Below the pieces are notes generated by a model. That model did no database searches. It was not told the origin of the DNA and saw only the letters and a program-made list of their open reading frames with translations. Below are positions 33,937-42,352 of a stretch of DNA of 64,000 bases, piece by piece. Source of the stretch: Novosphingobium sp. Its GTDB lineage: Bacteria; Pseudomonadota; Alphaproteobacteria; Sphingomonadales; Sphingomonadaceae. The position numbers were made by a program, and so were the translations under genes. Every line of letters begins with the position of its first letter. Within the stretch, counting starts at the first letter, position 1. The stretch lies in assembly GCA_017744735.1 (NCBI GenBank), contig JAGIAR010000004.1:62001-126000 (forward strand). The letters are read 5' to 3'.

Positions 33937-34241
33937 TGCGCGTTCCGCTTCCTCACAAGCTCGGCAAGGACGAGGTCCGCCGCCGCCTGAAGAACCATAG
34001 CCACGAGATCGCCGACAGCGTCCCCGGCGGCGCCAGGGTGGACACCCAATGGCCCAGCGAGGATCGCATGACCATGGCGATCAGCGCGATGGGCCACGCG
34101 CTGTGGGGCGCGATCGAGATCGAGGAAGAACAGGTGGTGATCGAACTCGATCTGCCACTTGCGCTGAGCTTCCTCGAGCCGATCGTCAAAGGCGCGGTGG
34201 CGCAACAGGGGCAGCGGCTGCTGGCACCGCCGAAGGGCTAA
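33936..34241 (+). CDS. Polyhydroxyalkanoic acid system family protein
   Basis: The 101-residue protein begins MRVPLPHKLGKDEVRRRLK and ends LPLALSFLEPIVKGAVAQQG, the ends typical of the PHA granule-region family of small proteins. Members are found near polyhydroxyalkanoate genes or alone, with no defined activity. No phaC or phasin gene is in the window. It is translationally coupled to the XpaC gene (TGATG) and overlaps the convergent DUF2721 stop by 4 bp. Confidence 0.8.
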   Translation: MRVPLPHKLGKDEVRRRLKNHSHEIADSVPGGARVDTQWPSEDRMTMAISAMGHALWGAIEIEEEQVVIELDLPLALSFLEPIVKGAVAQQGQRLLAPPKG

Positions 34242-34678
34242 AGCTCGCGGTGGCTTTCGAGATATTCCTCGGGAATCCGCAGCGCCGCGGTAGCGGTGCG
34301 GGTTTCCAGCAGGAAGTGCCACAGGGCGGTCATCAGCAGCCCGACCGCGAGGATGAACCCGATCGCCGCGACCTGCTGCAGATCGAACTTGAGGAATTCT
34401 TCGAGGAACAGCACCGCGACGGTGATGCCGATCGTCAGGCCGCTCGTCACGAGCAGCAGGATCGCCCGGCTGATCAGCGTGATGCGCCGCGCGATCAGGC
34501 GCAGTTCGATGACCACCAGATCGTGCTCGCTGCCGCTGGTCTGGCTGTGCCGGTCCTGCAGCAGGCGCGAGCGGTCCACCACCCGGCTAAGCCGCTGGGC
34601 GAGGATGTTGAGGATATTGCCGATCGCCACCAGCACGAACACCGGCGTGAGCGCGAGCTGGATCGTGTGCGCGATCAT
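34238..34678 (-). CDS. DUF2721-family membrane protein
   Basis: The 146-residue protein has three membrane segments (about 7-27, 68-90 and 103-125). Between the first two lies the Arg-rich linker NILAQRLSRVVDRSRLLQD typical of DUF2721. Function is unknown. It is followed by the sugar-phosphate genes upstream on the same strand (7-bp gap to the PMI-like gene), so it may be at the end of the polysaccharide transcript by read-through. Confidence 0.85.
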   Translation of the reverse strand: MIAHTIQLALTPVFVLVAIGNILNILAQRLSRVVDRSRLLQDRHSQTSGSEHDLVVIELRLIARRITLISRAILLLVTSGLTIGITVAVLFLEEFLKFDLQQVAAIGFILAVGLLMTALWHFLLETRTATAALRIPEEYLESHREL

Positions 34679-34685
34679 CGCCGGC

Positions 34686-35468
34686 CTATCGGCAAGGTTG
34701 GGTGAGCAGGCAGCGCGCGCCGGGGGCGATCGCGACCGCCCCGATCGAGGTAGCTGCTGCGCATTCGCCCGGGGCGATTTTTTCGCCCGCCACCGTCACC
34801 GAGCCGGCGAGCGGGATCGCGAGCAGCGACCCGGCATAGCGCGCCGCCATCTCGGCGTCGGGCGGCCCGTCCGCGCGGTCGAGCCGGAACCACGGACCGT
34901 TCACCAGCGACAGATGCCCGCTGTCGGGCAGCGTGCGGCGCAGCGCCGGATCGTGCGGTGCGCCGTGCGCGACCGCGAGCGCTGCGTCGAGATGCAACTC
35001 GCGCGGGCGTCCGTAATCGTAGAAGCGATAGGTCACGTCGTTGTTCTGCTGCACTTCGACCAGGCTGATCCCGGCGCCGATCGCATGGACCGTGCCGGCG
35101 GGCAGATAGACGAAGTCCCCCGCGGAAACCGGGTGCCAGTAAAGCATCTGCTCGATCGACCCGTCGAGCGCAGCCGCCCGCAGCGCTTCGGCGCTGTGCT
35201 CCGCAAGAAACCCGATCCCCAGCACCGCGCCGGGCTGCGCATCGAGCACCAGCCAGCATTCCTCCTTGCCGGCGGCCCCTCCGGGGTGGACCTGCACCGA
35301 CAGCTTGTCGCCGGTGAAGAGATATTTGACCAGCAGGCCATTCAGGCCGGCCGGCGGCTCGAACCAGATTTCGCCGATGCGCTCGCCCGCCGCCGCGACG
35401 AAAGGTGCCGGGAGCCGCTCTAGGCCCCATGGCTTCTCGACCCGGCGGATCGGGAGCTGCGCGCTCAC
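34686..35468 (-). CDS. Class I mannose-6-phosphate isomerase
   Basis: From GTG 35468, overlapping the manC stop in GTGA, the protein has 260 residues. Zinc-site motifs are present: KLSVQVHPGG, KEECWLVLDA and GDFVYLPAGTVHAIG. The length suits the short bacterial type. It converts fructose-6-phosphate to mannose-6-phosphate in the cytoplasm, the entry to GDP-mannose. Its coupling to manC supports supply for the GDP-mannose/GDP-fucose branch. A phosphomannomutase gene, needed between the two, is not in the window. Confidence 0.9.
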   Translation of the reverse strand: MSAQLPIRRVEKPWGLERLPAPFVAAAGERIGEIWFEPPAGLNGLLVKYLFTGDKLSVQVHPGGAAGKEECWLVLDAQPGAVLGIGFLAEHSAEALRAAALDGSIEQMLYWHPVSAGDFVYLPAGTVHAIGAGISLVEVQQNNDVTYRFYDYGRPRELHLDAALAVAHGAPHDPALRRTLPDSGHLSLVNGPWFRLDRADGPPDAEMAARYAGSLLAIPLAGSVTVAGEKIAPGECAAATSIGAVAIAPGARCLLTQPCR

Positions 35469-36517
35469 TGGTTGCTGGCTCCCTTGAGCTTGCCTACCTG
35501 GGCCGCGCCGCGCGCGCTGGTAACCAGTACCTCGCCGCCATCGACAACCACGATCACGTCGTCGAGACCCACCACCGATACCCGCGGACCGTCGCTCTGG
35601 ACCATGACGTTGCGGCAATCGAGCAAATCCGCCTCGCCCTTCGCGATGTTGCCCGCATCGTCGGCTCCGCCGCCGGCCTCGCCCGCGCGCGCATCGCGGA
35701 GCGCTTCCCAGTTTCCGATGTCGGACCAGCCCATATCCGCCTCCACCATCGCGGCGTGTCCGGTTCCTTCCATGACCGCATAATCGACGGATTCGGACAC
35801 GATCCGAGCAAAGGCGGCGGCATCCGGATGGAAGCGCCCGCCATCGGATCGCCCCGCAGCGATCGCCTGACCTACCGCCTCGGCCATCGCCGGGCGCAGC
35901 CGCGCGAGTTCTTCAAGGAAGGTTCCGACGCGGAAGGCGAAGATCCCGCCGTTCCAGCAATAGCCACCTTCGGCCAGCCACGCCTCGGCGGTCGCGCGAT
36001 CGGGCTTCTCGACGAAGCGTTCGATCCGGTATCCGCCGTCCAGCGCCTTCCCGCGCTTGATGTAGCCATAGCCGGTTTCGGGCCGCGTCGCCGCGATCCC
36101 GAAGGACACCAGCCAGCCGTCGCGTGCCAGCGCGGCTGCGCGCACCGCAGCATCGGCGAACGCGGCCTGGTCAGCGATATGGTGGTCGCTCGGGCAGACC
36201 AGCATCACCGCGTCCGCCGGCAGGCGTAGCGCGGCGAGCGCGATTGCCGCGGCGGTGTTCTTGCCTTCCGGCTCGACGATCACGGAGGCACCCGACCCGG
36301 CCGGAAGCTGGCTTTCGATCAGGCCGACATGAGCCGCGCCCGCGACCACGATCGGCGCGGCGAACAGCCCAGGATCGGAGGCGCGGGCGAGCGTCGCTTC
36401 GAACAGGCTGTCGGTGCCGACCAGCGGCAGGAACGGCTTGGGCTTGGCCTTGCGGCTCAACGGCCACAGGCGCGTGCCGCTGCCGCCGCACAGGATAACG
36501 GGGGTGATCTGATTCAT
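35465..36517 (-). CDS. manC: Mannose-1-phosphate guanylyltransferase
   Basis: The 350-residue protein begins with the nucleotidyltransferase signature VILCGGSGTRLWPLSRKAKP and has PKPFLPLVG, VCPSDHHIAD and FVEKPDRATAEAWLAEGGY. It ends after the guanylyltransferase domain, without the isomerase domain of two-domain ManC proteins; the separate PMI gene downstream fills that role. It makes GDP-mannose from GTP and mannose-1-phosphate. GDP-mannose is the substrate of Gmd at the far end of this locus. Confidence 0.94.
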   Translation of the reverse strand: MNQITPVILCGGSGTRLWPLSRKAKPKPFLPLVGTDSLFEATLARASDPGLFAAPIVVAGAAHVGLIESQLPAGSGASVIVEPEGKNTAAAIALAALRLPADAVMLVCPSDHHIADQAAFADAAVRAAALARDGWLVSFGIAATRPETGYGYIKRGKALDGGYRIERFVEKPDRATAEAWLAEGGYCWNGGIFAFRVGTFLEELARLRPAMAEAVGQAIAAGRSDGGRFHPDAAAFARIVSESVDYAVMEGTGHAAMVEADMGWSDIGNWEALRDARAGEAGGGADDAGNIAKGEADLLDCRNVMVQSDGPRVSVVGLDDVIVVVDGGEVLVTSARGAAQVGKLKGASNQ

Positions 36518-36568
36518 CGCCTGTGGCGATAGCAGACATGTATGACGAATGGGACCGGCTATAAGCCG

Positions 36569-37279
36569 CTAGCGCGCCTCGCGAAATTCCTGCCGCCAGC
36601 CATAGGTGGCGACGATCGGACTGCCGTCGCGGTCGGTCGCCGGGCGAAAGCGGAAGCGCTCCATCGCCAGCCGGCAAGTGGTCGCGTCGGTATCCGGAAA
36701 TGGGCTCGGGCTGACGATCCGGCACGCGCTTGGCCGGCCGTCGGTCCCGACCGTCAGCGCGATCGTCACCGAGGTGCCGAACCGGGCCTGCCGTCCTCCG
36801 GGGGGCACTGGGTAGTCGCGTGCCGAATTGATCTCGCCGGCGACTTTTTCCAGCCGCCGGGCACCGCCGCTGCCCTGCCCGCTGCCGCCATTCCCGCTAC
36901 CCGTACCGGGTCCCTCCCCGCCCGCACCGGTGCCGGCACCCTGTTGGGCGGCGCCCGCACGATCCAGTGCCCCCGCACCGCTCACCGGCGGAAGCGGGGT
37001 CGGCTTGACCGGCAGCGTCCGCTCGGGCGCGGAAACTGCGCGCGGCTTCGCTTTCTTTCCCGGCGGCGCGGCGGCCCCACGGTCCGGGGAAGGCGCCGCC
37101 GGCGGAACCTCGCGGGTGGAGACGGTCACCGTCAGGACGGCGGCCATGCGATCAATCGCGCGGACGGCAAAGTCCGGGGCGAACGCCCGGACGAGGCCCA
37201 CGATGGCGAGCAGGTGCAGAACCAGCACCAGGATCAGCATATGCCATCGGACCGACAGACGCGCGGAAAGACGAGGCAC
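36569..37279 (-). CDS. TonB-like energy-transducer-type protein
   Basis: The 236-residue protein starts at GTG 37279. It has an N-terminal membrane anchor (about 12-33), a Pro/Gly/Ser-rich linker through about residue 140 with a run of Gly-rich repeats, and a C-terminal TonB-like domain. That domain reads FGTSVTIALTVGTDGRPSAC, then a Cys pair region and MERFRFRPATDRDG. Without exbB or exbD nearby it may serve a receptor elsewhere or act as a TonB-fold periplasmic partner of the polysaccharide system. It lies 6 bp after the upstream membrane-protein gene. Confidence 0.8.
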   Translation of the reverse strand: MPRLSARLSVRWHMLILVLVLHLLAIVGLVRAFAPDFAVRAIDRMAAVLTVTVSTREVPPAAPSPDRGAAAPPGKKAKPRAVSAPERTLPVKPTPLPPVSGAGALDRAGAAQQGAGTGAGGEGPGTGSGNGGSGQGSGGARRLEKVAGEINSARDYPVPPGGRQARFGTSVTIALTVGTDGRPSACRIVSPSPFPDTDATTCRLAMERFRFRPATDRDGSPIVATYGWRQEFREAR

Positions 37280-37285
37280 GCTGCG

Positions 37286-38320
37286 CTATCCCGCCGCCGC
37301 TTCCGGTTCGCGAGGGCCTGCGCGGCCGGCCAGCCACCGCGCCAGACGTGGAAGGAATACCAGTCCGGCCAGCCACAGCGGTGCGACTAGGACGCTCCAG
37401 AACAGATTGTTGTCGCGCGGAAAGATTGCGAGGAACGCAAGCATCCCGAGCATGTAGGCGCACATGAAAAATCCGGTACGGTTGCGCAGCCCGAGCCAGC
37501 CCGCCGGACCTAGCGCCGCGATCGCGGCTGCCAGCGCCCCGGGGGCAATGCCGAGCGGTGACTGCTGCGCGATCCGATCGATGGCGGCCGGATAGCCCAA
37601 CAGGCCGAACCAGCCGGGCGACGCCTTGTCCCCGGCCAGTGCGACCGCAGAAACCTCCCAGGCGTGCAGTCCGAGCGCCAGTGCAAATACTCCGATTGCC
37701 GCGGTCCACTCCAAAGCTTCGCGCCAGGATCGTGCTATCAGCGCAAAGGCGCAACCCAGCAGCAGGAAGGGAAGCGCGAGTTCGCGGATCAATGCGGCGG
37801 CAAGCGCGATGACGATGGAAAGCGTCACGTTGCGCGGATGGACCGCTACGCTGAGCGCCAGCAGCAAACCACACCAATATTCGTGCACCCACGCGGAGTA
37901 GTCCGCAAAAGCCTGCCACGAGCCGGCGGCGATAGCGACGGCCAGCGCAACTCTTTCCCATATGCGCAAGCCGGGCAGTGCCATCCAGGCCGCAACGGTG
38001 ATCGCCAGCAGCAGATGCAGGACGAGCTGCGGATCGACCAGGGCGTTCATCCAGCCCATCGTCGGCAGCCTGACCGTAACGAAGGGCCTCAGCGGCAGAT
38101 CGTGACGCCGCTGTTCGTCCGCCGCTGCCGAGTAATAGCTTTCGCCCTGTGCCACCCGGCTCGAAATGTGCCGATAAAGAACGGTATCCGGTATCGTTCG
38201 CGCGGTTTTGGGAGGGGGCGCTTCCGGCATTCCCTTGGGAAGGAAGGTGCCCAGAACCAGCATCGCTGACAGCAGCGCGGCGGCCAACCTCGCCCTCGTT
38301 CCGGCTCGCGCGATCATCAT
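37286..38320 (-). CDS. Polytopic membrane protein of unknown function
   Basis: From ATG 38320 the protein has 344 residues and about nine hydrophobic segments, with a short periplasmic stretch after the first (LYRHISSRVAQGESYYSAAA). I see no transport or glycosyltransferase signature that I can name. The layout of a first helix, a loop with Arg/Glu/Tyr and then many helices recalls GT-C-type membrane glycosyltransferases, but this is weak. ATG 38350 is an alternative start. It sits between the TonB-like gene and the c-di-GMP gene, all on the minus strand. Confidence 0.7.
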   Translation of the reverse strand: MMIARAGTRARLAAALLSAMLVLGTFLPKGMPEAPPPKTARTIPDTVLYRHISSRVAQGESYYSAAADEQRRHDLPLRPFVTVRLPTMGWMNALVDPQLVLHLLLAITVAAWMALPGLRIWERVALAVAIAAGSWQAFADYSAWVHEYWCGLLLALSVAVHPRNVTLSIVIALAAALIRELALPFLLLGCAFALIARSWREALEWTAAIGVFALALGLHAWEVSAVALAGDKASPGWFGLLGYPAAIDRIAQQSPLGIAPGALAAAIAALGPAGWLGLRNRTGFFMCAYMLGMLAFLAIFPRDNNLFWSVLVAPLWLAGLVFLPRLARWLAGRAGPREPEAAAG

Positions 38321-38384
38321 CCAACCCCAGAATTTCGCGACCGATAACATGGCGACGCGAGATTGGCGACGAAGGACTCCAGCT

Positions 38385-40562
38385 TCAGGCGCGCCGCGCC
38401 GCACGCCCGCCGCTGCCCAGGAATTGCTCCTCGAACAGCGCCGCGGGCACCGGCATGCCGAACAGATAGCCCTGCCCCTTGTCGCAGGCTTGCGCGGCCA
38501 GGAAGTCGCGGTCGCGCGCGCTTTCCACTCCTTCGGCGACCACCTGGAGGCCGAGCTGCCGCGCGAGGTCGATCAGCGAAAGGACGATCGCGCGATCCTT
38601 GGGCGAGGAATTCATTACCTGGATAAAACTCTTGTCGATCTTGATCGCGCTGACCGGGAAATTGCGCAGCAGGTTGAGCGACGCGTAGCCGGTGCCGAAA
38701 TCGTCGAACGAGAGCGAAAAGCCGCCGTCGCGCAGATCGTCGAGCTGCGCCAGCACCGCATCCTGCCGGTCGAGGATGATGTTCTCGGTGATCTCGAATT
38801 CGATCGCCCCGGGGGGCAGCGAATAGCCCGCGAGCGTATCCGAGGCGAGCTGTGGCAGCGCTCCGTCGCGAAATTGCGCGGCGAAGAGATTGACGCTGAG
38901 CCGGAAGTCGGGGACCAACTTGCGCCATTCGGCAGCCTGCGCGCAGGCAGTCTCGAGAATCCACTGGCCGACTGGCGCGGCCAGCACACCGCTCTCAAGC
39001 GCAGGCAGGAACGCCATCGGGGCAAGCAGCCCGCGGGTCGGGTGGCGCCAGCGGATAAGCGCTTCCGCCCCCGCAAGGCTGAGGTCGGCAAGGTTCACCT
39101 GCGGTTGGTAGAACAACACGAATTCGCTGCGTTCGAACGCGCGATGCAATTCGGCATCGTACATCCTCCGCGCTACCGCCTCGGCCCGCAGACGGGGATG
39201 AAACAGCGCCACCCCGCCCGGCCCGCCGGCGCGCGCCTGAAACACCGCAAGGTTCGCGCTCGCCATTGCTTCCTCTACCGAGGCTCCGTGATCCGGCGCC
39301 AGCGCCATACCACAATTGCCAACGATGCGGACCTCGTGCCCATCGACCACGATCGGCTCGGCGAGGGCCTCGTTGATCGCGTGGGCAGCTTCGTTCATAC
39401 GCAGCGGATCGCGTTCGTCGGGCAGCAGGACCGCGAATTCGTTGCCGCCGATCCGCGCAACCAGAGCGGTTTCGGGGACCGCCAGGGCAATCCGCTCGGC
39501 CGCGATCCTCAGCACGCGGTCGCCCGCGGCGTGGCCGAGCGTGTTGTTGATATCGCGGAAGCCGTCCAGACCGATAACCGTCAGCGCCAGCGCGCGGTCA
39601 TCGTCGAGCGCCTGGTTGATCTGCCGGGCGAGCAGGTTGCGGTTGGGCATTCCGGTGAGCGTGTCGTAATTCGCGAGCCGGTAGAGCGCATCGCGTTCGC
39701 GGCGCTTTTCGGTCATGTCACGGATGATCGCGCCGAAATGCATCTGGTCGCCCTCAAGCCACCGCGACCAGTGCAACTCACCGGGGAAGCTGTCGCCATT
39801 GCGGCGCAGGCCCGACAATTCGGTGCCGGCGCTGGCAGGCTGGCCACCGCCGAGAACGCGCCTGATTCCGTCGCGAATCCGCGGAAGGTCCGCCGGCGCG
39901 ATCAGGACGTCGATCGACTGGCCGATCGCCTCTTCCGCGGCGCGCCCGAACATCCCCGCCGCGGCGGCATTCCACGCGGTGATGCGCGAGCGCGAATCGA
40001 ATGCGATGATCGCATTGGGCGATGTCTCCGCGCTCGCCTGAAGGTGCTTCGCGCCAGCCTGCGAAGCGGCCTCCAGCCGGCGCAGCTCGAGCCGGTCCGA
40101 CGCGAGCTTGGCCAGTTCCCTCAGCCGGTTGCGATCCTCCTGCGAGAACTCTGCGTGGGGCTGGTTGTCGATCACGCACAAGGCCCCCAGCGCATGGCCC
40201 GAGGGGCTGATGATCGGCGCGCCGGCGTAGAAGACGATCGACCCGTCGAGCACCAGCGGATTGTCGTGGAAGCGCACGTCGAGCGTCGCATCCTCCACCA
40301 CCAGGACTCCGTCCTGGTTGATCGCATGGGCGCAAAACGACACGTCGCGCGAGTCGTTATATTCGTCGATGCCGTGGCTCGAGATCAGATAGACATGGTC
40401 CTCGCCGATCATGTTGACCGCCGAAGTCGGACAGCCGAGCATCTGCGCGGCCATGTCGACAATCGGATCGAGGCTTGGGAGGCCGCGCTCTGCACTGAGA
40501 TCGTATTCCGCCAGTGCGCGCAGGCGCCCGGCTTCGTCGTCGCTGATCTTCGGGCAACGCAT
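38385..40562 (-). CDS. GAF-PAS-GGDEF-EAL c-di-GMP signalling protein
   Basis: The 725-residue protein has a GAF domain (about 15-155), a PAS domain (about 170-285), a GGDEF domain (about 295-455) and an EAL domain (about 465-715). The cyclase motif reads GGNEF rather than GG[D/E]EF, so diguanylate cyclase activity is doubtful. The EAL side is intact: EALIRW, VNLFAAQF, EFEITEN, FDDFGTGYASL, IKIDKSFI and VVAEGVES. It is probably a soluble phosphodiesterase controlled by a GAF/PAS signal. Its place next to the polysaccharide genes suggests c-di-GMP control of their output. Confidence 0.92.
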   Translation of the reverse strand: MRCPKISDDEAGRLRALAEYDLSAERGLPSLDPIVDMAAQMLGCPTSAVNMIGEDHVYLISSHGIDEYNDSRDVSFCAHAINQDGVLVVEDATLDVRFHDNPLVLDGSIVFYAGAPIISPSGHALGALCVIDNQPHAEFSQEDRNRLRELAKLASDRLELRRLEAASQAGAKHLQASAETSPNAIIAFDSRSRITAWNAAAAGMFGRAAEEAIGQSIDVLIAPADLPRIRDGIRRVLGGGQPASAGTELSGLRRNGDSFPGELHWSRWLEGDQMHFGAIIRDMTEKRRERDALYRLANYDTLTGMPNRNLLARQINQALDDDRALALTVIGLDGFRDINNTLGHAAGDRVLRIAAERIALAVPETALVARIGGNEFAVLLPDERDPLRMNEAAHAINEALAEPIVVDGHEVRIVGNCGMALAPDHGASVEEAMASANLAVFQARAGGPGGVALFHPRLRAEAVARRMYDAELHRAFERSEFVLFYQPQVNLADLSLAGAEALIRWRHPTRGLLAPMAFLPALESGVLAAPVGQWILETACAQAAEWRKLVPDFRLSVNLFAAQFRDGALPQLASDTLAGYSLPPGAIEFEITENIILDRQDAVLAQLDDLRDGGFSLSFDDFGTGYASLNLLRNFPVSAIKIDKSFIQVMNSSPKDRAIVLSLIDLARQLGLQVVAEGVESARDRDFLAAQACDKGQGYLFGMPVPAALFEEQFLGSGGRAARRA

Positions 40563-40681
40563 GGTTAACTCCGCCCGGGGTTTGCGCGCCGCAGGCACGG
40601 CGCAACAAATGGTATCAGAAGCTTTCTTTAGATTCTATTATCATCACCAGCGCTGGTTAACCGGAAGCTCACCAGACGGCG

Positions 40682-41248
40682 TCATTTGGGGCGGAAGCTA
40701 CGCTGCTTGATCGGCTGCGCCGGATTGCCGCGATAGACGGTCAAGGGCTCCGCCTTGCCGAACAGTGCTGCACGCGCGCCCAATACGGCGCCGTCTCCGA
40801 CGACGCAGCCTGGCCCCACGAAGGCGTCAGCCGCGATCCACGCTCGGCTGCCGATCGCGATCGGCCGCAGCTGGAGCTGGAAATCGGGATCGGAGATGTC
40901 GTGCGTGCTCGCACACAGATGAGCCCCTTGCGAGATCACGCTGCGATCGCCGATCGCGATCGTGCCTTGGTTGTAGCAATTGACCCCCGGCCCGAGCAGC
41001 ACCCCTTCGCCGAGGATGAGATTGGGCGGATACCAGACGCGGGTCGAGCCATAGAGCCGCACCCCCCGCCCCACCCGCGCGCCGAAGCTGCGCAGAACGA
41101 AGCGCCGCCACGCATGCAGAGGCGGTGGAGTCCAGCGCGCGGTCAGCGTCCAGACCACGATCCACAGCCCGCGAAACAGGCGGTTGCTCAAGGTGAAGCT
41201 TGCCCCCCCTTCGAGCGGCTTGTGCCGCTTGGCATCGAGCACCTCCAT
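40682..41248 (-). CDS. WcaF-type hexapeptide-repeat acyltransferase
   Basis: The 188-residue protein has a left-handed beta-helix pattern with LGEGVLLGPGVNCYNQGTI, DRSVISQGAHLCASTHDISD and AFVGPGCVVGDGAVLGARA, ending in a YRGNPAQPIKQR tail. This is the colanic-acid WcaF/NodL-like acetyltransferase group, which adds acetyl groups to sugars. The start is ATG 41248, 2 bp after the glycosyltransferase gene upstream. It likely decorates the polysaccharide encoded here. Confidence 0.9.
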   Translation of the reverse strand: MEVLDAKRHKPLEGGASFTLSNRLFRGLWIVVWTLTARWTPPPLHAWRRFVLRSFGARVGRGVRLYGSTRVWYPPNLILGEGVLLGPGVNCYNQGTIAIGDRSVISQGAHLCASTHDISDPDFQLQLRPIAIGSRAWIAADAFVGPGCVVGDGAVLGARAALFGKAEPLTVYRGNPAQPIKQRSFRPK

Positions 41249-41250
41249 TA

Positions 41251-42351
41251 TCAGCCCCCTCCCAGCAACGCCCTGTACGCCTCGCGCCAATGTTGGGAGA
41301 CCACCGCGGGCGCGAATTCCTCCTCGATCAGCGCGGCTGCAGCCCGCGCCATGGCCTGATGCTCCGCGCCGGTTTTCGCAAAGCCGCTCCGCAAGGCGGC
41401 GGCGATGCTTTGCGCGTCGGTCCCGCATTCGATCGCCGCGTGGCGGACGAACCCTTGCGGGAGGTGGCAGTGGCGCGTCATGATCGTGGGCGTGCCGGCA
41501 GCCCAGGCTTCGAGGATCGCGACCGGCAATCCCTCGCTGTGCGACGGAAGCGCGAGAAACGCCGCGGCCTCGAGCAACTCGGCCTTCTGCGCCCCATAGA
41601 CCGGGCCGAGGAATTCCATGTCGTGATTGCCGGCAAGCTTGCCGCGCAGCGCAGCGACATCCTCTTCCGCGCCCCAGCCGGCGATCCGCAATCGGGCACC
41701 GAGCGGGCCGAGCGTGTCGCGCGCAAGCATCCACCCGTCGATCAGCCCGTCGAGGTTCTTCTTCGGATGGATGCGGCCGATATAGACCACCGTTGGTGTG
41801 CGCGCGGCGCTTGCCCCAACCGGCGCGACCGCATTCGGAATGACGATGGTTCCGTCGCGCCCGGTAGCGGCGCGAATATCCGCCGCCTCGTCATCGGTAA
41901 GGGCGTGGAACGCGGCCGCGCGCCGCCAGCTCGACCGTTCGAACAGCGCGCCCGCGACAGCCTTCTTGAGCCGCCCGCGGCCCAGTATCCACGGATCGAG
42001 CATGCCGTGCGGCGAGACCAGATAGGGCCGCCGGGTGGTGCGTGCCCAGCCCGACGCCGCCGCGGAGCAGGCGGTCCAGATACCGTGGAGATGGAGCAGA
42101 TCGAGCCGGGCCGCGCGCAAGGCACGTGCCATGCCCGGCGCATAGCCGAGCATGCCCGGCCCGGCCGGCGACAGAGCCAGCACCTCGCCCCCGCCCAGCC
42201 GCGCGCGATCTTCGGCGCTGTATGAATCGGCCAGCCCGATCACCACGGGCTCCATCCCCAGCGCTCGGACCAGCCCGGCCTGCGCTGCGACCGCTTCGAA
42301 CACACCGCCATTCAGGCGTGACAGCCCGGCCGAAAGCAGACCTATGCGCAC
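41251..42351 (-). CDS. GT4-type glycosyltransferase
   Basis: From GTG 42351 the protein has 366 residues and two Rossmann-like domains. The N-terminal one has a Gly-rich loop (LNGGVFEAVAAQAG) and LLHLHGIWTACS. The C-terminal one has VVYIGRIHPKKNLDGLID and the donor-binding EGLPVAILEAWAAGTPTI. It transfers a sugar, donor unknown, to a lipid-linked intermediate on the cytoplasmic face. The start overlaps the polymerase gene's stop region, and it precedes the acyltransferase gene by 2 bp. Confidence 0.9.
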   Translation of the reverse strand: MRIGLLSAGLSRLNGGVFEAVAAQAGLVRALGMEPVVIGLADSYSAEDRARLGGGEVLALSPAGPGMLGYAPGMARALRAARLDLLHLHGIWTACSAAASGWARTTRRPYLVSPHGMLDPWILGRGRLKKAVAGALFERSSWRRAAAFHALTDDEAADIRAATGRDGTIVIPNAVAPVGASAARTPTVVYIGRIHPKKNLDGLIDGWMLARDTLGPLGARLRIAGWGAEEDVAALRGKLAGNHDMEFLGPVYGAQKAELLEAAAFLALPSHSEGLPVAILEAWAAGTPTIMTRHCHLPQGFVRHAAIECGTDAQSIAAALRSGFAKTGAEHQAMARAAAALIEEEFAPAVVSQHWREAYRALLGGG

Positions 42352-42352
42352 G

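Noticed and set aside
38208..40568. A 786-codon plus-strand frame opposite the GAF-PAS-GGDEF-EAL gene
   Set aside because: Composition is that of an antisense shadow, and the minus strand carries four intact domains in one frame.
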